This document shows, piece after piece, positions 8,445-16,952 of a DNA stretch of 64,000 nucleotides. Location of the stretch: assembly GCF_902729425.1 (NCBI RefSeq), contig NZ_CACVCH010000070.1, positions 186,001 to 250,000 on the forward strand. The letters run 5' to 3'. Made by a program: the position numbers and the translations under genes. A model generated the notes under the pieces. That model had not been told where the DNA came from. It searched no databases and was given only the letters and a program-made list of their open reading frames with translations. Every line of letters starts with the position of its first letter. Position 1 is the first letter of the stretch. This DNA comes from Magnetospirillum sp. SS-4 (GTDB lineage Bacteria > Pseudomonadota > Alphaproteobacteria > Rhodospirillales > Magnetospirillaceae).

Positions 8445-9931
8445 CCCAGTATCCCCGCCACCGCCTGGAACCACTCCACCAGTTCCCTCGGCAGGTAAAG
8501 GCCGGCGACCAGCACCAGCAGCATGTGAACCCATAACGGCGTCAACGCCAGGATGCTCGACAGCGTCGAGGCGCGGGCATGGGCGTGGACCGGCTTCGTC
8601 GGCTCGCCGAACGCCATCATCTGCAAGCGGCTGGCCAGGGCGCCGAACGCCAGCAGCAATCCCAGCACCAGCGGAATCGCCAGCAGCGGCTGGCGGGCGA
8701 AGGTGGAACTGACCACCAGGAACTCGCTCATGAAGACGCCCATGGGCGGCATGCCGGCAATGGCGAGAACCGCCAGGACGAACCCCCAGCCCAGCACCGG
8801 ATGGGACGAGGTCAGGCCGCGGATGTCGGCGATGCGCTTGGTTCCCGCGTTCTGGCTGATGATGCCGACCGCGAAGAAGATGGCCGACTTGGTCAGCGAA
8901 TGCATGGTCATGTGCATCAGGCCGGCGAAATTGGCGAGCGCGCCGCCCATGCCGAAGGCGAAGGTGATCACCCCCATGTGCTCGATCGATGAATAGGCGA
9001 ACAGCCGCTTGATGTCGCCGCGCCGGTACAGCATGAACGCCGCCAGGAACAGGCTCGACAGCCCCATCATCACCAGCAGCGGCCCCGGCGTCAGGGCGTT
9101 CTCGTTGGCGCTGATCAGCATCTTGAACCGCAGCAGGGCGTACAGCGCCACGTTGAGCAGCAGCCCCGACAGCACCGCCGAGATCGGCGTCGGCCCCTCG
9201 GCATGGGCATCGGGCAGCCAGGAATGCAGCGGCGCCAGACCGACCTTGGTGCCGTAGCCCACCAGCACGAACACGAAGGCCAGATTCATCAGATCGGGCT
9301 GAAAGGCGTGGGCCTGCTTGATCATCATGGTCCAGGCCATGGCCTCGGCGCCGTCGCCCATGACCGGCTGCGCCGCCAGATAGACCAAGGTGGTGCCGAA
9401 CAGCGCCAGCCCGATGCCGACCGAGCACAAGATGAAATACTTCCACGCCGCCTCGATGGCTTCCCTGGTGCGGTACAGGCTGACCATCAGAACCGTGGTC
9501 AGCGTCGCCGATTCCACCGCCACCCACATGACGCCGGTGTTGTTGGCGGTCAGCGCCAGCAGCATGGTGAACAGGAAGGCCTGGTACATGGAATGGTAGA
9601 AGCGCAGATGCAGTTCGGACAGACGCTCGGACGCGGTTTCGCGGGCGATGTAGGCGGCCGAGAAGACGGCGGTGGTCATGCCGACGAAGGTGGTCAGCAG
9701 GACCAGATAGATGTTGAAGTCGTCGATGAACAGCAGCTTGTTGGGCGGCGGCCGCAACCGCAGCAGCAGCAGCGAGGCGCCGAAGGTGATGGCCGACGCC
9801 GCCACGTTGACCCAGGTCGCCACCCGCCAGTCCCGCAGCACCGCCAGGAAGCCGGCGGCGCCCAGCGGCACCCCCAGTATCCACAGCAGCGGGTTGTCGG
9901 CACCGGGCAGCGATGACAGATATCCGATCAT
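8441..9931 (-). CDS. hyfF: Hydrogenase-4 component F-like antiporter subunit (NuoM/N family)
   Basis: A 496-residue, very hydrophobic protein of the Mrp antiporter/NuoL-M-N family, with about 13-14 membrane spans. It is expected to be a proton- or cation-pumping subunit of the complex. The family signature around the key lysine and histidine is seen in GTKVGLAPLHSWLPDAHAEGPTPISAVLSG, and a conserved glutamate lies in WVAVESATL. Length is close to E. coli HyfF (526). Its ATG at 9931 overlaps the hyfE stop and its own stop overlaps the hyfG start, both as ATGA junctions. Confidence 0.92.
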   Translation of the reverse strand: MIGYLSSLPGADNPLLWILGVPLGAAGFLAVLRDWRVATWVNVAASAITFGASLLLLRLRPPPNKLLFIDDFNIYLVLLTTFVGMTTAVFSAAYIARETASERLSELHLRFYHSMYQAFLFTMLLALTANNTGVMWVAVESATLTTVLMVSLYRTREAIEAAWKYFILCSVGIGLALFGTTLVYLAAQPVMGDGAEAMAWTMMIKQAHAFQPDLMNLAFVFVLVGYGTKVGLAPLHSWLPDAHAEGPTPISAVLSGLLLNVALYALLRFKMLISANENALTPGPLLVMMGLSSLFLAAFMLYRRGDIKRLFAYSSIEHMGVITFAFGMGGALANFAGLMHMTMHSLTKSAIFFAVGIISQNAGTKRIADIRGLTSSHPVLGWGFVLAVLAIAGMPPMGVFMSEFLVVSSTFARQPLLAIPLVLGLLLAFGALASRLQMMAFGEPTKPVHAHARASTLSSILALTPLWVHMLLVLVAGLYLPRELVEWFQAVAGILG

Positions 9932-10596
9932 TGCCGGTCGCCCCGCCAGGTTTCCAGGTCATGCAGATCCAAGGTGTCGAACCGTTCGCGAATCCGGAAG
10001 AAGAAGATGCCGAACAGGGTCATGGCCACCAGCACCGAGAAGGCGATGGAGATTTCCACCACCAGGGGCATGCCCTTGGCCGACACCGCAGCCAGGATCA
10101 GGCCGTTCTCCAGCGCCATGAAGCCGACCACCTGCGACACCGCGTTGCGCCTTGTGATCATCATCAGCAGGCCCAGCAGCACCACGCTCATGGCCAGGGC
10201 CAGGCTTTCCCGGGTCAGGGCGGCGGCGTTGGCGGTGACCGGCAGCACCAGAAGGATGGACAGCGCCACCAACCCCACCCCGGCCATCATGGTCCAGCCG
10301 ATGGACATGGCGGTTTCCACCGAACGCTGGATACCCAGCTTCTCGACCAGCCAGTGCAGCGCGAAGGGAACGATCATCGCCTTGAACACCAGGGCGATGA
10401 CGGCGGTGACGTAAAGGTGGGGGGCGTCCTGGATGTGGGCCTGCCACGCCGCCGCCGCCGCCAGCGCCACCGCCTGGAAGGCAAAGGTGTTGAGCACCGC
10501 GAACAGCCGGCGCTGGTACAGAAGCTGGAAACCGGCCATCAGCACGGTGGCGCCGATCAGATGCGCCAGTTCGTAGGAAATCTGGCTGATGGCCAT
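9928..10596 (-). CDS. hyfE: Hydrogenase-4 component E-like membrane subunit
   Basis: A 222-residue protein with about 6-7 predicted membrane helices. Its second half resembles NuoK, with a conserved glutamate in VGFMALENGLILAAV. HyfE subunits combine a NuoK-like part with extra N-terminal spans, and length and position between the HyfC-like and HyfF-like subunits fit this. ATG 10596 overlaps the upstream stop by one base (TGATG). The C-terminus is short, polar and cytoplasmic. Confidence 0.88.
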   Translation of the reverse strand: MAISQISYELAHLIGATVLMAGFQLLYQRRLFAVLNTFAFQAVALAAAAAWQAHIQDAPHLYVTAVIALVFKAMIVPFALHWLVEKLGIQRSVETAMSIGWTMMAGVGLVALSILLVLPVTANAAALTRESLALAMSVVLLGLLMMITRRNAVSQVVGFMALENGLILAAVSAKGMPLVVEISIAFSVLVAMTLFGIFFFRIRERFDTLDLHDLETWRGDRQ

Positions 10597-11543
10597 CACA
10601 CCGCCTCCGACACGTAGAGGAAGATGGTGGCAAGCAGGCCCAGCAGCAGGGCGCCCCCCAGGAAATCGGCGTAGCGGAACACCCGCATCTTGGCGATCAT
10701 GGTCTCGAACACCGCCAGCGCGGTGGCCAGGACGAAGCACTTGGCGAGAAAGCCGCCCAGCCCCAGGGCGAGGCCGGCCGTGCCGGCTCCCGGCGTCGCG
10801 ATACCCCACGGCGCGAAGATGCCGCCGATCAGCGCCATGAACAAGGTCAGGCGCACCATGCCCGCGCCCTCCATCAGGGCCAGATGGCGGCCGGAATATT
10901 CCAGCACCATGGCCTCGTGCACCATGGTCAGTTCCAGATGGGTGGCGGGATTGTCGATGGGAATGCGGCCGTTCTCGGCGATGGCGACCATGACCAGCGC
11001 CGCCAGGGCGAGGCCCATGGACACCTCGATGCCGATGCCGCCGCCCAGGATGAAGCCGATGATATGGGCCGGCGAGGTGGTGCCCGAGATCAGCGACAGC
11101 GAAAAGCTGACCATCAGCATGGCCGGCTCGGCCAGCGAGGCGATCATCATCTCGCGCGACGCGCCCAGGCCGCCGAACGAGGTTCCGACATCCATGCCGG
11201 CCAGCGCCGTCCAGAACCGCGCCACCGCCAGCAGGGCCACCAGGGCGATCAGATCGGCGGCCGGCGCCAGGACGATGTCGGTGGTGAAGGTGGGAATGAT
11301 GGCGGCGGCCAGCCACACCGCCGCGAAGGTGACATAGGGGGCGGCGCGGAACACCCACGACGCCGAATGGGCCACCACGGCTTCCTTCTGCAACAGGCGG
11401 TAGATGTCGCGATAGGGTTGCAGCGGCGAGGCGCCGATGCGGCCGTTCAGCCGCGACTTCACCAGCCGCACCCAGCCGGTGATCAGCGGCGCCAGCGCCA
11501 CCACCAGGAAAATCTGGGCGATCTGAGAGAGAAGGGAGTTCAT
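10596..11543 (-). CDS. hyfC: Hydrogenase-4 component C-like membrane subunit (NuoH family)
   Basis: A 315-residue membrane protein of the NuoH/HyfC/HycD family, which anchors the peripheral arm and forms part of the chamber beside the catalytic subunit. Family landmarks are the early RLNGRIGASPLQPYRDIYRL loop, the SLAEPAMLM stretch, and the acidic loop AENGRIPIDNPATHLELTM followed by EAMVLEYSG. About 8 membrane spans are predicted. ATG 11543 overlaps the hyfB stop (ATGA). Confidence 0.92.
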   Translation of the reverse strand: MNSLLSQIAQIFLVVALAPLITGWVRLVKSRLNGRIGASPLQPYRDIYRLLQKEAVVAHSASWVFRAAPYVTFAAVWLAAAIIPTFTTDIVLAPAADLIALVALLAVARFWTALAGMDVGTSFGGLGASREMMIASLAEPAMLMVSFSLSLISGTTSPAHIIGFILGGGIGIEVSMGLALAALVMVAIAENGRIPIDNPATHLELTMVHEAMVLEYSGRHLALMEGAGMVRLTLFMALIGGIFAPWGIATPGAGTAGLALGLGGFLAKCFVLATALAVFETMIAKMRVFRYADFLGGALLLGLLATIFLYVSEAV

Positions 11544-13549
11544 TTCTGCTGCCTCACCGCCACCACCAGCAGCATGAACACCAAGGTGGCGAACATCATC
11601 AGCAGATAGCGCCGCACCGTCAGGAACTGCATGCGGTTGACCCGGTCGGCGATGAAATCCACCACCCGGCCGATGCCGAGATAGAGGTAGACCCAGATGG
11701 GATCGATCAGCCGGACCTTCAGGCTGGCCGGGGCCATGTCGCCGGGCTCGGGCATCCGGACGGTCTCGCGCGCTCCGAACAACGACGAGCAGAACACCCG
11801 GCGCAGCGGCTGGGCGAAGCTCTGGCCGGTGTACTGGCTTTCGGGAATGTCCTCCGGGTGGCCGCAATCCCAGGCATCGGCGCGGCGCACCCGGGTGGTG
11901 CCGAAACCGTGGACCAGCAGGATGGTGACCGCGAACAGGCCAAGGCCGACCATCACCAGCACGGTGCCGGAATAAGAGCCCCTGGTCGAACTGACCGGCG
12001 ACAGCCACGGCCAGCCCAGATCGGACGACACCGCGAAGTGAACCCCGGTCAGCGGAAACACCACCCCGGACAGGGCGTCGGTCACCGTCACCGGCATGGC
12101 GCCCAGGACGATGCACAGCGCCGCCAGCGCCGCCATGGGCAGCCGCATGGAATAGGGCAACTGGTGCGCCTCGGCGGCCTCCCTCGACCGCGGCCGCCCC
12201 AGGAAGGCGATGCCAAACGCCCGCACGAAGCACGCCGCCGCCAGCGCCGCCGCCAGCGCCAGCATGGCGCCCACCACCGGCACTCCGAATTTCATGGCCC
12301 AATGAGGCAGGCTCGGCCCCTTGAACAGCGACTGGAAGATCAGCCATTCCGACACGAACCCGTTGAGCGGCGGCAGCGCCGCGATCGCCGCCGCGCCGAC
12401 CAGGGTGGCGGCGCCGGTCCACGGCATGCGCTTCAGCAAGCCGCCCAGCCGGCCGAGGTCACGGTGGCCGGTGGCGGTGATCACCGCGCCGGCCGACAGG
12501 AACAGCAGGGTCTTGAAGATGGAGTGGTTGACGATGTGATAAAGCCCCGCCACCAGCGCCAGCGCCGCCAGCATGTTCTCGCCGCTGCCCTTGAAGGCGA
12601 TGGCGAGGCCAAGGCCGATCATCACCACCCCGATATTCTCGACGGTGGAATAGGCCAGCAGCGTCTTGAGGTCGTCCTGCAACACGGCGTACAACACGCC
12701 CAGCACGGCGGTGACGCCGCCGATCACCATGATCGCCGGCCCCCAGCCCCACGGCACCTGGCCGTGCAGGTCGAACAATATCCGGATCAGGCCGTAGAGG
12801 GCGACCTTGGTCATCACCCCGCTCATCAGCGCCGAGACGTGGCTGGGCGCCGCCGGATGGGCCAGCGGCAGCCAGGCGTGCAGCGGCACCAGCCCGGCCT
12901 TGGACCCGGCCCCCAGCAGCGCCAGCGCCACCACCAGGAACCCGGCCGTCGAATCCAGCGTCGCCTTGCGCATGGCGGGGAAGGAATAGCCGCCCTCCGC
13001 CCCGGCCAGCAGGCCGAAGCAGGTCAGCAGGCAGAACGTGCCGAATGTCGCCATCATCAGATAGATCATGGCCGCCGAGCGGTTCTCGGGCTTCTTGTGA
13101 TCGGCCAGCACCAGCAGCCAGGACGCCAGCGACATGAATTCCCACGACACCAGGAACATGAAGGCGTCGTCGGCGATCAGCACCGCGTTCATGCCGAACA
13201 GGAACAGGGGAAAGAACGGGGTGACCCGCCGGGGTTCGGGCAGATGCGAGCAATAGCCGATCCCGTAGAACGACGCCGCCGCGGTGGACAGGTTGACCAC
13301 CACCATGAACAGGGCCGACAGGTTGTCGAGGCGGAAATGGGCCTGCATCCACGGCAGGCCGATGGGCAGCACCACCTCGGGACCGGTTCCGGGCGTGGTT
13401 CCCAGATGCTTCAGCCCGCCGGCCAGCAGCACCAGCGAGGCGAGGCCGCAGCAGAAATAGACCACGCGATGCCGCCACATCTCGCCCCCGGCCAGCACGC
13501 CAAGCAGGGCGAGCGCCAGAAGAGCCGACAGGGCGGACGCGATCAGCAT
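11540..13549 (-). CDS. hyfB: Hydrogenase-4 component B-like antiporter subunit (NuoL family)
   Basis: The first structural gene of the operon encodes a 669-residue antiporter-type membrane subunit with about 14-16 spans. The channel signature is visible in GSKAGLVPLHAWLPLAHPAAPSHVSALMSG, with further conserved lysine/glutamate positions in VSWEFMSLASW and LLAYSTVENIG. Length matches E. coli HyfB (672). ATG 13549 is preceded by GAGGCGG and also lies inside the end of a 14-codon leader frame (13543-13587). A sigma70-like promoter lies at 13612-13639. The operon has no HyfA/HyfH ferredoxin-like subunit and no hydrogenase maturation gene. Confidence 0.93.
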   Translation of the reverse strand: MLIASALSALLALALLGVLAGGEMWRHRVVYFCCGLASLVLLAGGLKHLGTTPGTGPEVVLPIGLPWMQAHFRLDNLSALFMVVVNLSTAAASFYGIGYCSHLPEPRRVTPFFPLFLFGMNAVLIADDAFMFLVSWEFMSLASWLLVLADHKKPENRSAAMIYLMMATFGTFCLLTCFGLLAGAEGGYSFPAMRKATLDSTAGFLVVALALLGAGSKAGLVPLHAWLPLAHPAAPSHVSALMSGVMTKVALYGLIRILFDLHGQVPWGWGPAIMVIGGVTAVLGVLYAVLQDDLKTLLAYSTVENIGVVMIGLGLAIAFKGSGENMLAALALVAGLYHIVNHSIFKTLLFLSAGAVITATGHRDLGRLGGLLKRMPWTGAATLVGAAAIAALPPLNGFVSEWLIFQSLFKGPSLPHWAMKFGVPVVGAMLALAAALAAACFVRAFGIAFLGRPRSREAAEAHQLPYSMRLPMAALAALCIVLGAMPVTVTDALSGVVFPLTGVHFAVSSDLGWPWLSPVSSTRGSYSGTVLVMVGLGLFAVTILLVHGFGTTRVRRADAWDCGHPEDIPESQYTGQSFAQPLRRVFCSSLFGARETVRMPEPGDMAPASLKVRLIDPIWVYLYLGIGRVVDFIADRVNRMQFLTVRRYLLMMFATLVFMLLVVAVRQQK

Positions 13550-13587
13550 GGACCGGGCCGCCTCGACATCCGTTGCTCAGGAATCAC
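13543..13587 (-). CDS. Possible 14-residue leader peptide overlapping hyfB start
   Basis: A GTG at 13587 is preceded, with a 5-base gap, by a perfect GGGAGG ribosome site (13593-13598). It opens a 14-codon frame (VIPEQRMSRRPGPC) whose TGA lies within the first codons of hyfB, 3-5 bases downstream of its ATG. This looks like a leader peptide used for translational coupling of the operon. It is too short for coding statistics. The GGGAGG could instead be a fortuitous site, so confidence is low. Confidence 0.3.
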   Translation of the reverse strand: MIPEQRMSRRPGPC

Positions 13588-13611
13588 CGGAACCTCCCGT
13601 TGAGGCCGGGA

Positions 13612-13639
13612 AGCATACCACTTATCGCGATTCGCGCAA
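13612..13639 (-). promoter_or_regulatory. Sigma70-like promoter of the hyf-like operon
   Basis: TTGCGC at 13634-13639 and TATGCT at 13612-13617 (minus strand) are separated by 16 bases. They lie 63 bases upstream of the hyfB start and 25 bases upstream of the leader GTG. The spacer contains the near-palindrome CGCGAATCGCG, which could be an operator. No competing promoter is obvious in the 130-base gap between hyfB and the next upstream gene. Confidence 0.45.
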
Positions 13640-13679
13640 GATTGACGGCGAGATGTTGTTGCCGCACCCAACCAGAAGG

Positions 13680-14864
13680 TTACAGGCCGCGCTCGAAATC
13701 GGCCGGGGCGCGCAGATAGGCGTTGAAGATGTCCGGCAGTTTCTTGCGCAGGTCGGCGTCGGGGTCGTCGGGGTCCAGCTTGGCGACCTTGATCTTCTCG
13801 CAGAATATCTTGACCAGCTTCTTGTTGCCGGGCACGCCGAAGATCTCGGCGAACTTGTCCTCGCCCAGCCTCTCGCTGCCGACCTCCAGGATGATCGGGA
13901 TCTGCGAGAACTGGAGGAAACGGACGAACTGGTTGATGGCCTCGCCCGACAGGATGTGCAGGTGCGACGCCATCTGCTCCAGATCCTTGGCGTTCTGGAC
14001 CTCCATGGCCTCCAGCCGGTCGGTGTCGACGCACATTTCCCAGAACTTCTCGCCCATCTTGTCGTAGACGGTGCCGTGCAGGTAGTCGTAGCGCTCCTTG
14101 CCCAGGAAGGCGACACCCTTGGCCGCCAGCGGCTGGGTGTCCAGCATCTCGCGCATCATGTCGTCGGACAGGATGCGCTTGGCCTGATCCATGGAATGGC
14201 GACCGATGTCGGCCAGGGCGGCGATGCCCTCGGGGGTGCGCAAGGTGGTGACGCCGCGCCCCATCTCGCGGATCAGCTTGACCGGCAATTCGGCGAAATA
14301 GGGGATCAACGGCACCTGCCAGTCGTAATCCAGGTAATCGCTGATGGCGTTGTAGAAGATGTCGGCCTGGGTGGGCGACGGCTTGGGAACCTCCATGTCC
14401 CCCCACTTGCCCGACACCAGGGCGGTGATCTTCTCCAGCAGGGTCCTCGGTTCCGACTTGGCCGTCTTGGCAGCCAGTTGGGCCTCGGCGTCGGGCGGAG
14501 CGAAGCGCTTGGTGGCATAGGCCTTGGCCCCGGACCGCACCACCATGCTGATGATCTGGTCAAGGCTGCGCTCGCAACGCAGCGGCTTGTCGTCCTCGGC
14601 CACCGGATTGCCGACGGCATCCACCAGGAATTCGGCGAACAGCTCGCGCTTGGTCCGCACCAGTTGCATGCAGGCGTAAAGCAGCTCGGGCGTCGCCAGA
14701 ACCGAGGCGTAGGGATTGGGAAACGCCGCCAGGGCGGGAATCAGCTTGGTCACCTTGTCGGTGACCGGCCCCTTGATGGTGGTGATGATTTCCCTGCGGA
14801 ACGCGGCATCCCTGTCGACAGGCTTCGCCCCCTTGTCCGCCGGCTTTACCGCCTTGCTGGCCAT
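13680..14864 (-). CDS. Conserved-looking hypothetical protein, mostly helical, soluble
   Basis: A 394-residue protein that I do not recognise. It has a basic N-terminus, no signal peptide and no membrane span. The sequence is rich in charged helices and carries no obvious nucleotide-binding or catalytic motif. ATG 14864 is preceded by a strong AAAGGAAGG ribosome site. It starts 28 bases after the stop of the DUF2336 gene on the same strand, so the two are probably co-transcribed and may work together. Codon use matches its neighbours, and there is no sign of transfer. Confidence 0.8.
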   Translation of the reverse strand: MASKAVKPADKGAKPVDRDAAFRREIITTIKGPVTDKVTKLIPALAAFPNPYASVLATPELLYACMQLVRTKRELFAEFLVDAVGNPVAEDDKPLRCERSLDQIISMVVRSGAKAYATKRFAPPDAEAQLAAKTAKSEPRTLLEKITALVSGKWGDMEVPKPSPTQADIFYNAISDYLDYDWQVPLIPYFAELPVKLIREMGRGVTTLRTPEGIAALADIGRHSMDQAKRILSDDMMREMLDTQPLAAKGVAFLGKERYDYLHGTVYDKMGEKFWEMCVDTDRLEAMEVQNAKDLEQMASHLHILSGEAINQFVRFLQFSQIPIILEVGSERLGEDKFAEIFGVPGNKKLVKIFCEKIKVAKLDPDDPDADLRKKLPDIFNAYLRAPADFERGL

Positions 14865-14892
14865 GCCCTTCCTTTCCCCTTCTTCTTGTCCG

Positions 14893-16026
14893 TCAGTCGC
14901 CGAGCACGGTGGTCGGAAGCTGGTTCATCTTGGCCAGCAGGTATTCCAGGTCGTCGTTCTCGAAATCGACGCCAAGATCGCCGTACTGGGTCAGAATCCG
15001 CTCGATCATGCGGCGCGAGAAGCGTTCGCGATCATTGGGCTTGCCGTCGTATTCCATCTCGTAGGACACGTCGATGGCGGCGCGCATGGCGGCATAGAAC
15101 GCCTTGGGCAGACTGGCCTTCTCGAACAGCGCCTCGAAGCCGCGCTTGCCGGCGTCGTGGATCAGGGTGCGGCAATTCTCGACCTTGATGCGGGCCAGCT
15201 TGGCCAGGGCCACTTCCAGGAAAGTCATGTCGCCCATGCAGACGGCGCGCAGCATGATGGAGGGCGTCAGGCGGCCGACGCGATAGAGATGATCGACCAG
15301 GGCGGCGACGTCGCTGTCGGAGCTGGACAGGCCGAGCACGGCCAGTTCGCGCGCCTGGATCATCATGGCGGCGGCGGCCTCCGGCGTCATGTCCGGGCGG
15401 GCCATCAGGTGCTGGCGCAGATTTTCCGAGACCTTGGTCATCAGCCGTTCGGCCACCGAGATCGGCAGGGCCTTGCGCTCGACCAGCGACTTGCCGACCA
15501 CCTCGCTCTCGCCGTAGCGGTCGGCGACGTTCAGTAAGGTCTTCTCGGTAAGCTCGGCGCCCTCGTTGGAGACCAAGGTGGCCACCGCCGCCTCGTTCCC
15601 GGTTTCCACCAGGGCGTCGGCCAGTCCGGCGGAGACCGAGTGGCGGGACGCCACCGCCACCTGCTTTTCCGGTCCCTGGCTCTGGACGATCTCGATCAGG
15701 TCCTCGTCGGTCAGGACCTCCGAGAACTGGAGCATGGGCAGCGACACGTCCTCGACGTCGCGGGCCAACGCCAGGGCCACGTCGTGGGGAACCGTCGGAT
15801 TCTCCTTCAACTGGCGGGCCAGGGCTTCGCGCACCCTGACCTCGGCATCCTTCACCATCAGGCGGAAGATATCCTCGGCCAGCTTGCGTTCGCCCGCGCT
15901 CAACCCCTGATGCTGCGAGGCGATCTTGTCGGCGATCTCGGTGCGCGTGTCCCCGGTCGGATTGGAGAGCAGGCGCTTGACGTCTTCCTCGTTGAGCTTT
16001 TCTTCCACGGCGGTTCTCTCAACCAT
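14893..16026 (-). CDS. DUF2336 family protein
   Basis: A 377-residue soluble, all-helical protein resembling the DUF2336 family of alphaproteobacteria. Repeated HEAT-like helix pairs are seen, for example VREALARQLKENPTVPHDVALALARD near residues 64-89 and again around 200. The family has no assigned biochemical role; HEAT-like folds usually mediate protein contacts, so a scaffold or regulator is an inference. ATG at 16026. It sits directly upstream of the 394-residue unknown protein in the same apparent operon. Confidence 0.82.
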   Translation of the reverse strand: MVERTAVEEKLNEEDVKRLLSNPTGDTRTEIADKIASQHQGLSAGERKLAEDIFRLMVKDAEVRVREALARQLKENPTVPHDVALALARDVEDVSLPMLQFSEVLTDEDLIEIVQSQGPEKQVAVASRHSVSAGLADALVETGNEAAVATLVSNEGAELTEKTLLNVADRYGESEVVGKSLVERKALPISVAERLMTKVSENLRQHLMARPDMTPEAAAAMMIQARELAVLGLSSSDSDVAALVDHLYRVGRLTPSIMLRAVCMGDMTFLEVALAKLARIKVENCRTLIHDAGKRGFEALFEKASLPKAFYAAMRAAIDVSYEMEYDGKPNDRERFSRRMIERILTQYGDLGVDFENDDLEYLLAKMNQLPTTVLGD

Positions 16027-16080
16027 TCGGCCGGACTATACATGCCTTTCCCCCTGGTGAACAGGCGGGAGACCGGGGCG

Positions 16081-16788
16081 TCAGCCAAGCATCATATCAG
16101 ACAGGAAACCGGCCAGCACCCCCGGACAGCATTCCTCCAGAAGCGGGGCGTGGCGCCGGGTTTCGGCGCGCAGGTCCCGGACCGACAGGCCCGGAACCCC
16201 GGCGATCTCGCAGGCATGGCCGATGAACCAGCGCTCCAGCCCGTGGCGGGTCGCCTCCACATGGAATTGCAGTCCCAGGGCGGAGCGCCCCCACGAAAAG
16301 GCCTGGTGGCGGGTGAGCGGGGTCGAAGCCAGCAAGGTGGCGCCGTCGGGCAGGTCGAAGGTGTCGCCGTGCCAGTGCAGCACCGGCACGGCGTCGAGGG
16401 CGGCCAGGCAGGACGCCCGCCCGGCATCGGTCAGGTCCAGCGGCGACCAGCCGATTTCCTTGACGCCGCCATTGGGATAAACGCGGGCGCCCAGGGCGCG
16501 GGCGATCAGCTGTGCGCCGAGGCAGATGCCGACGATGGGGCGCCCGGCCTTGAGACGGGCCTCGATCAGCTTCAGTTCGTCGGCAAGAAAAGGATAGGAT
16601 TCGTCCTCATAGGCGCCGATGGGACCGCCCAGCACCACCATCAGATCGGGGGCCAGCGGGTCGACCGCGTCCAGTTCGTCCCAGCCGGCCTCGCGGTAGG
16701 CGACGTCGAAGCCGCGTTCCCACAAGACCGGCTCGAAGCTGCCGAGATCCTCGAAGGCGACATGGCGTATGGCGATGCAGGTCTTCAT
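16081..16788 (-). CDS. Class I glutamine amidotransferase-like protein
   Basis: A 235-residue stand-alone glutaminase domain of the GATase class I fold, the family often annotated as GMP synthase-like or YfeJ-type amidotransferases. The triad is visible: nucleophile C89 in GICLGAQ, then H176 and E178 in GLQFHVEAT. An LGGPIGAY oxyanion-type loop is also present. ATG 16788 follows a GGGAGGGGAG ribosome site. No synthetase partner is encoded next to it, so the ammonia acceptor is unknown; related proteins hydrolyse gamma-glutamyl compounds. It is divergent from hemN, with 164 bases between the starts. Confidence 0.88.
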   Translation of the reverse strand: MKTCIAIRHVAFEDLGSFEPVLWERGFDVAYREAGWDELDAVDPLAPDLMVVLGGPIGAYEDESYPFLADELKLIEARLKAGRPIVGICLGAQLIARALGARVYPNGGVKEIGWSPLDLTDAGRASCLAALDAVPVLHWHGDTFDLPDGATLLASTPLTRHQAFSWGRSALGLQFHVEATRHGLERWFIGHACEIAGVPGLSVRDLRAETRRHAPLLEECCPGVLAGFLSDMMLG

Positions 16789-16952
16789 GGCTCCCCTCCC
16801 AAGGCCGACGCGAGTCATACCCGAGCCGCCGCATCCCGTCGAGACCATTGAACGCGGAGCGGCCGGCGGGCCTTTACGCCTTGACCGAGCCCGTTGCAAT
16901 GCAAACATGGACGGGAGTAGGGTGCTCTCCCGGATTGACAGGACCCTTGCCC

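Noticed and set aside
6391-13549. Calling the complex a true H2-evolving hydrogenase-4
   Set aside because: Both Ni-Fe ligand motifs of the large subunit are replaced and no maturation genes are present.
16894-16904. FNR-type operator upstream of hemN
   Set aside because: TTGCAATGCAA is a neat palindrome but does not match TTGAT-N4-ATCAA.
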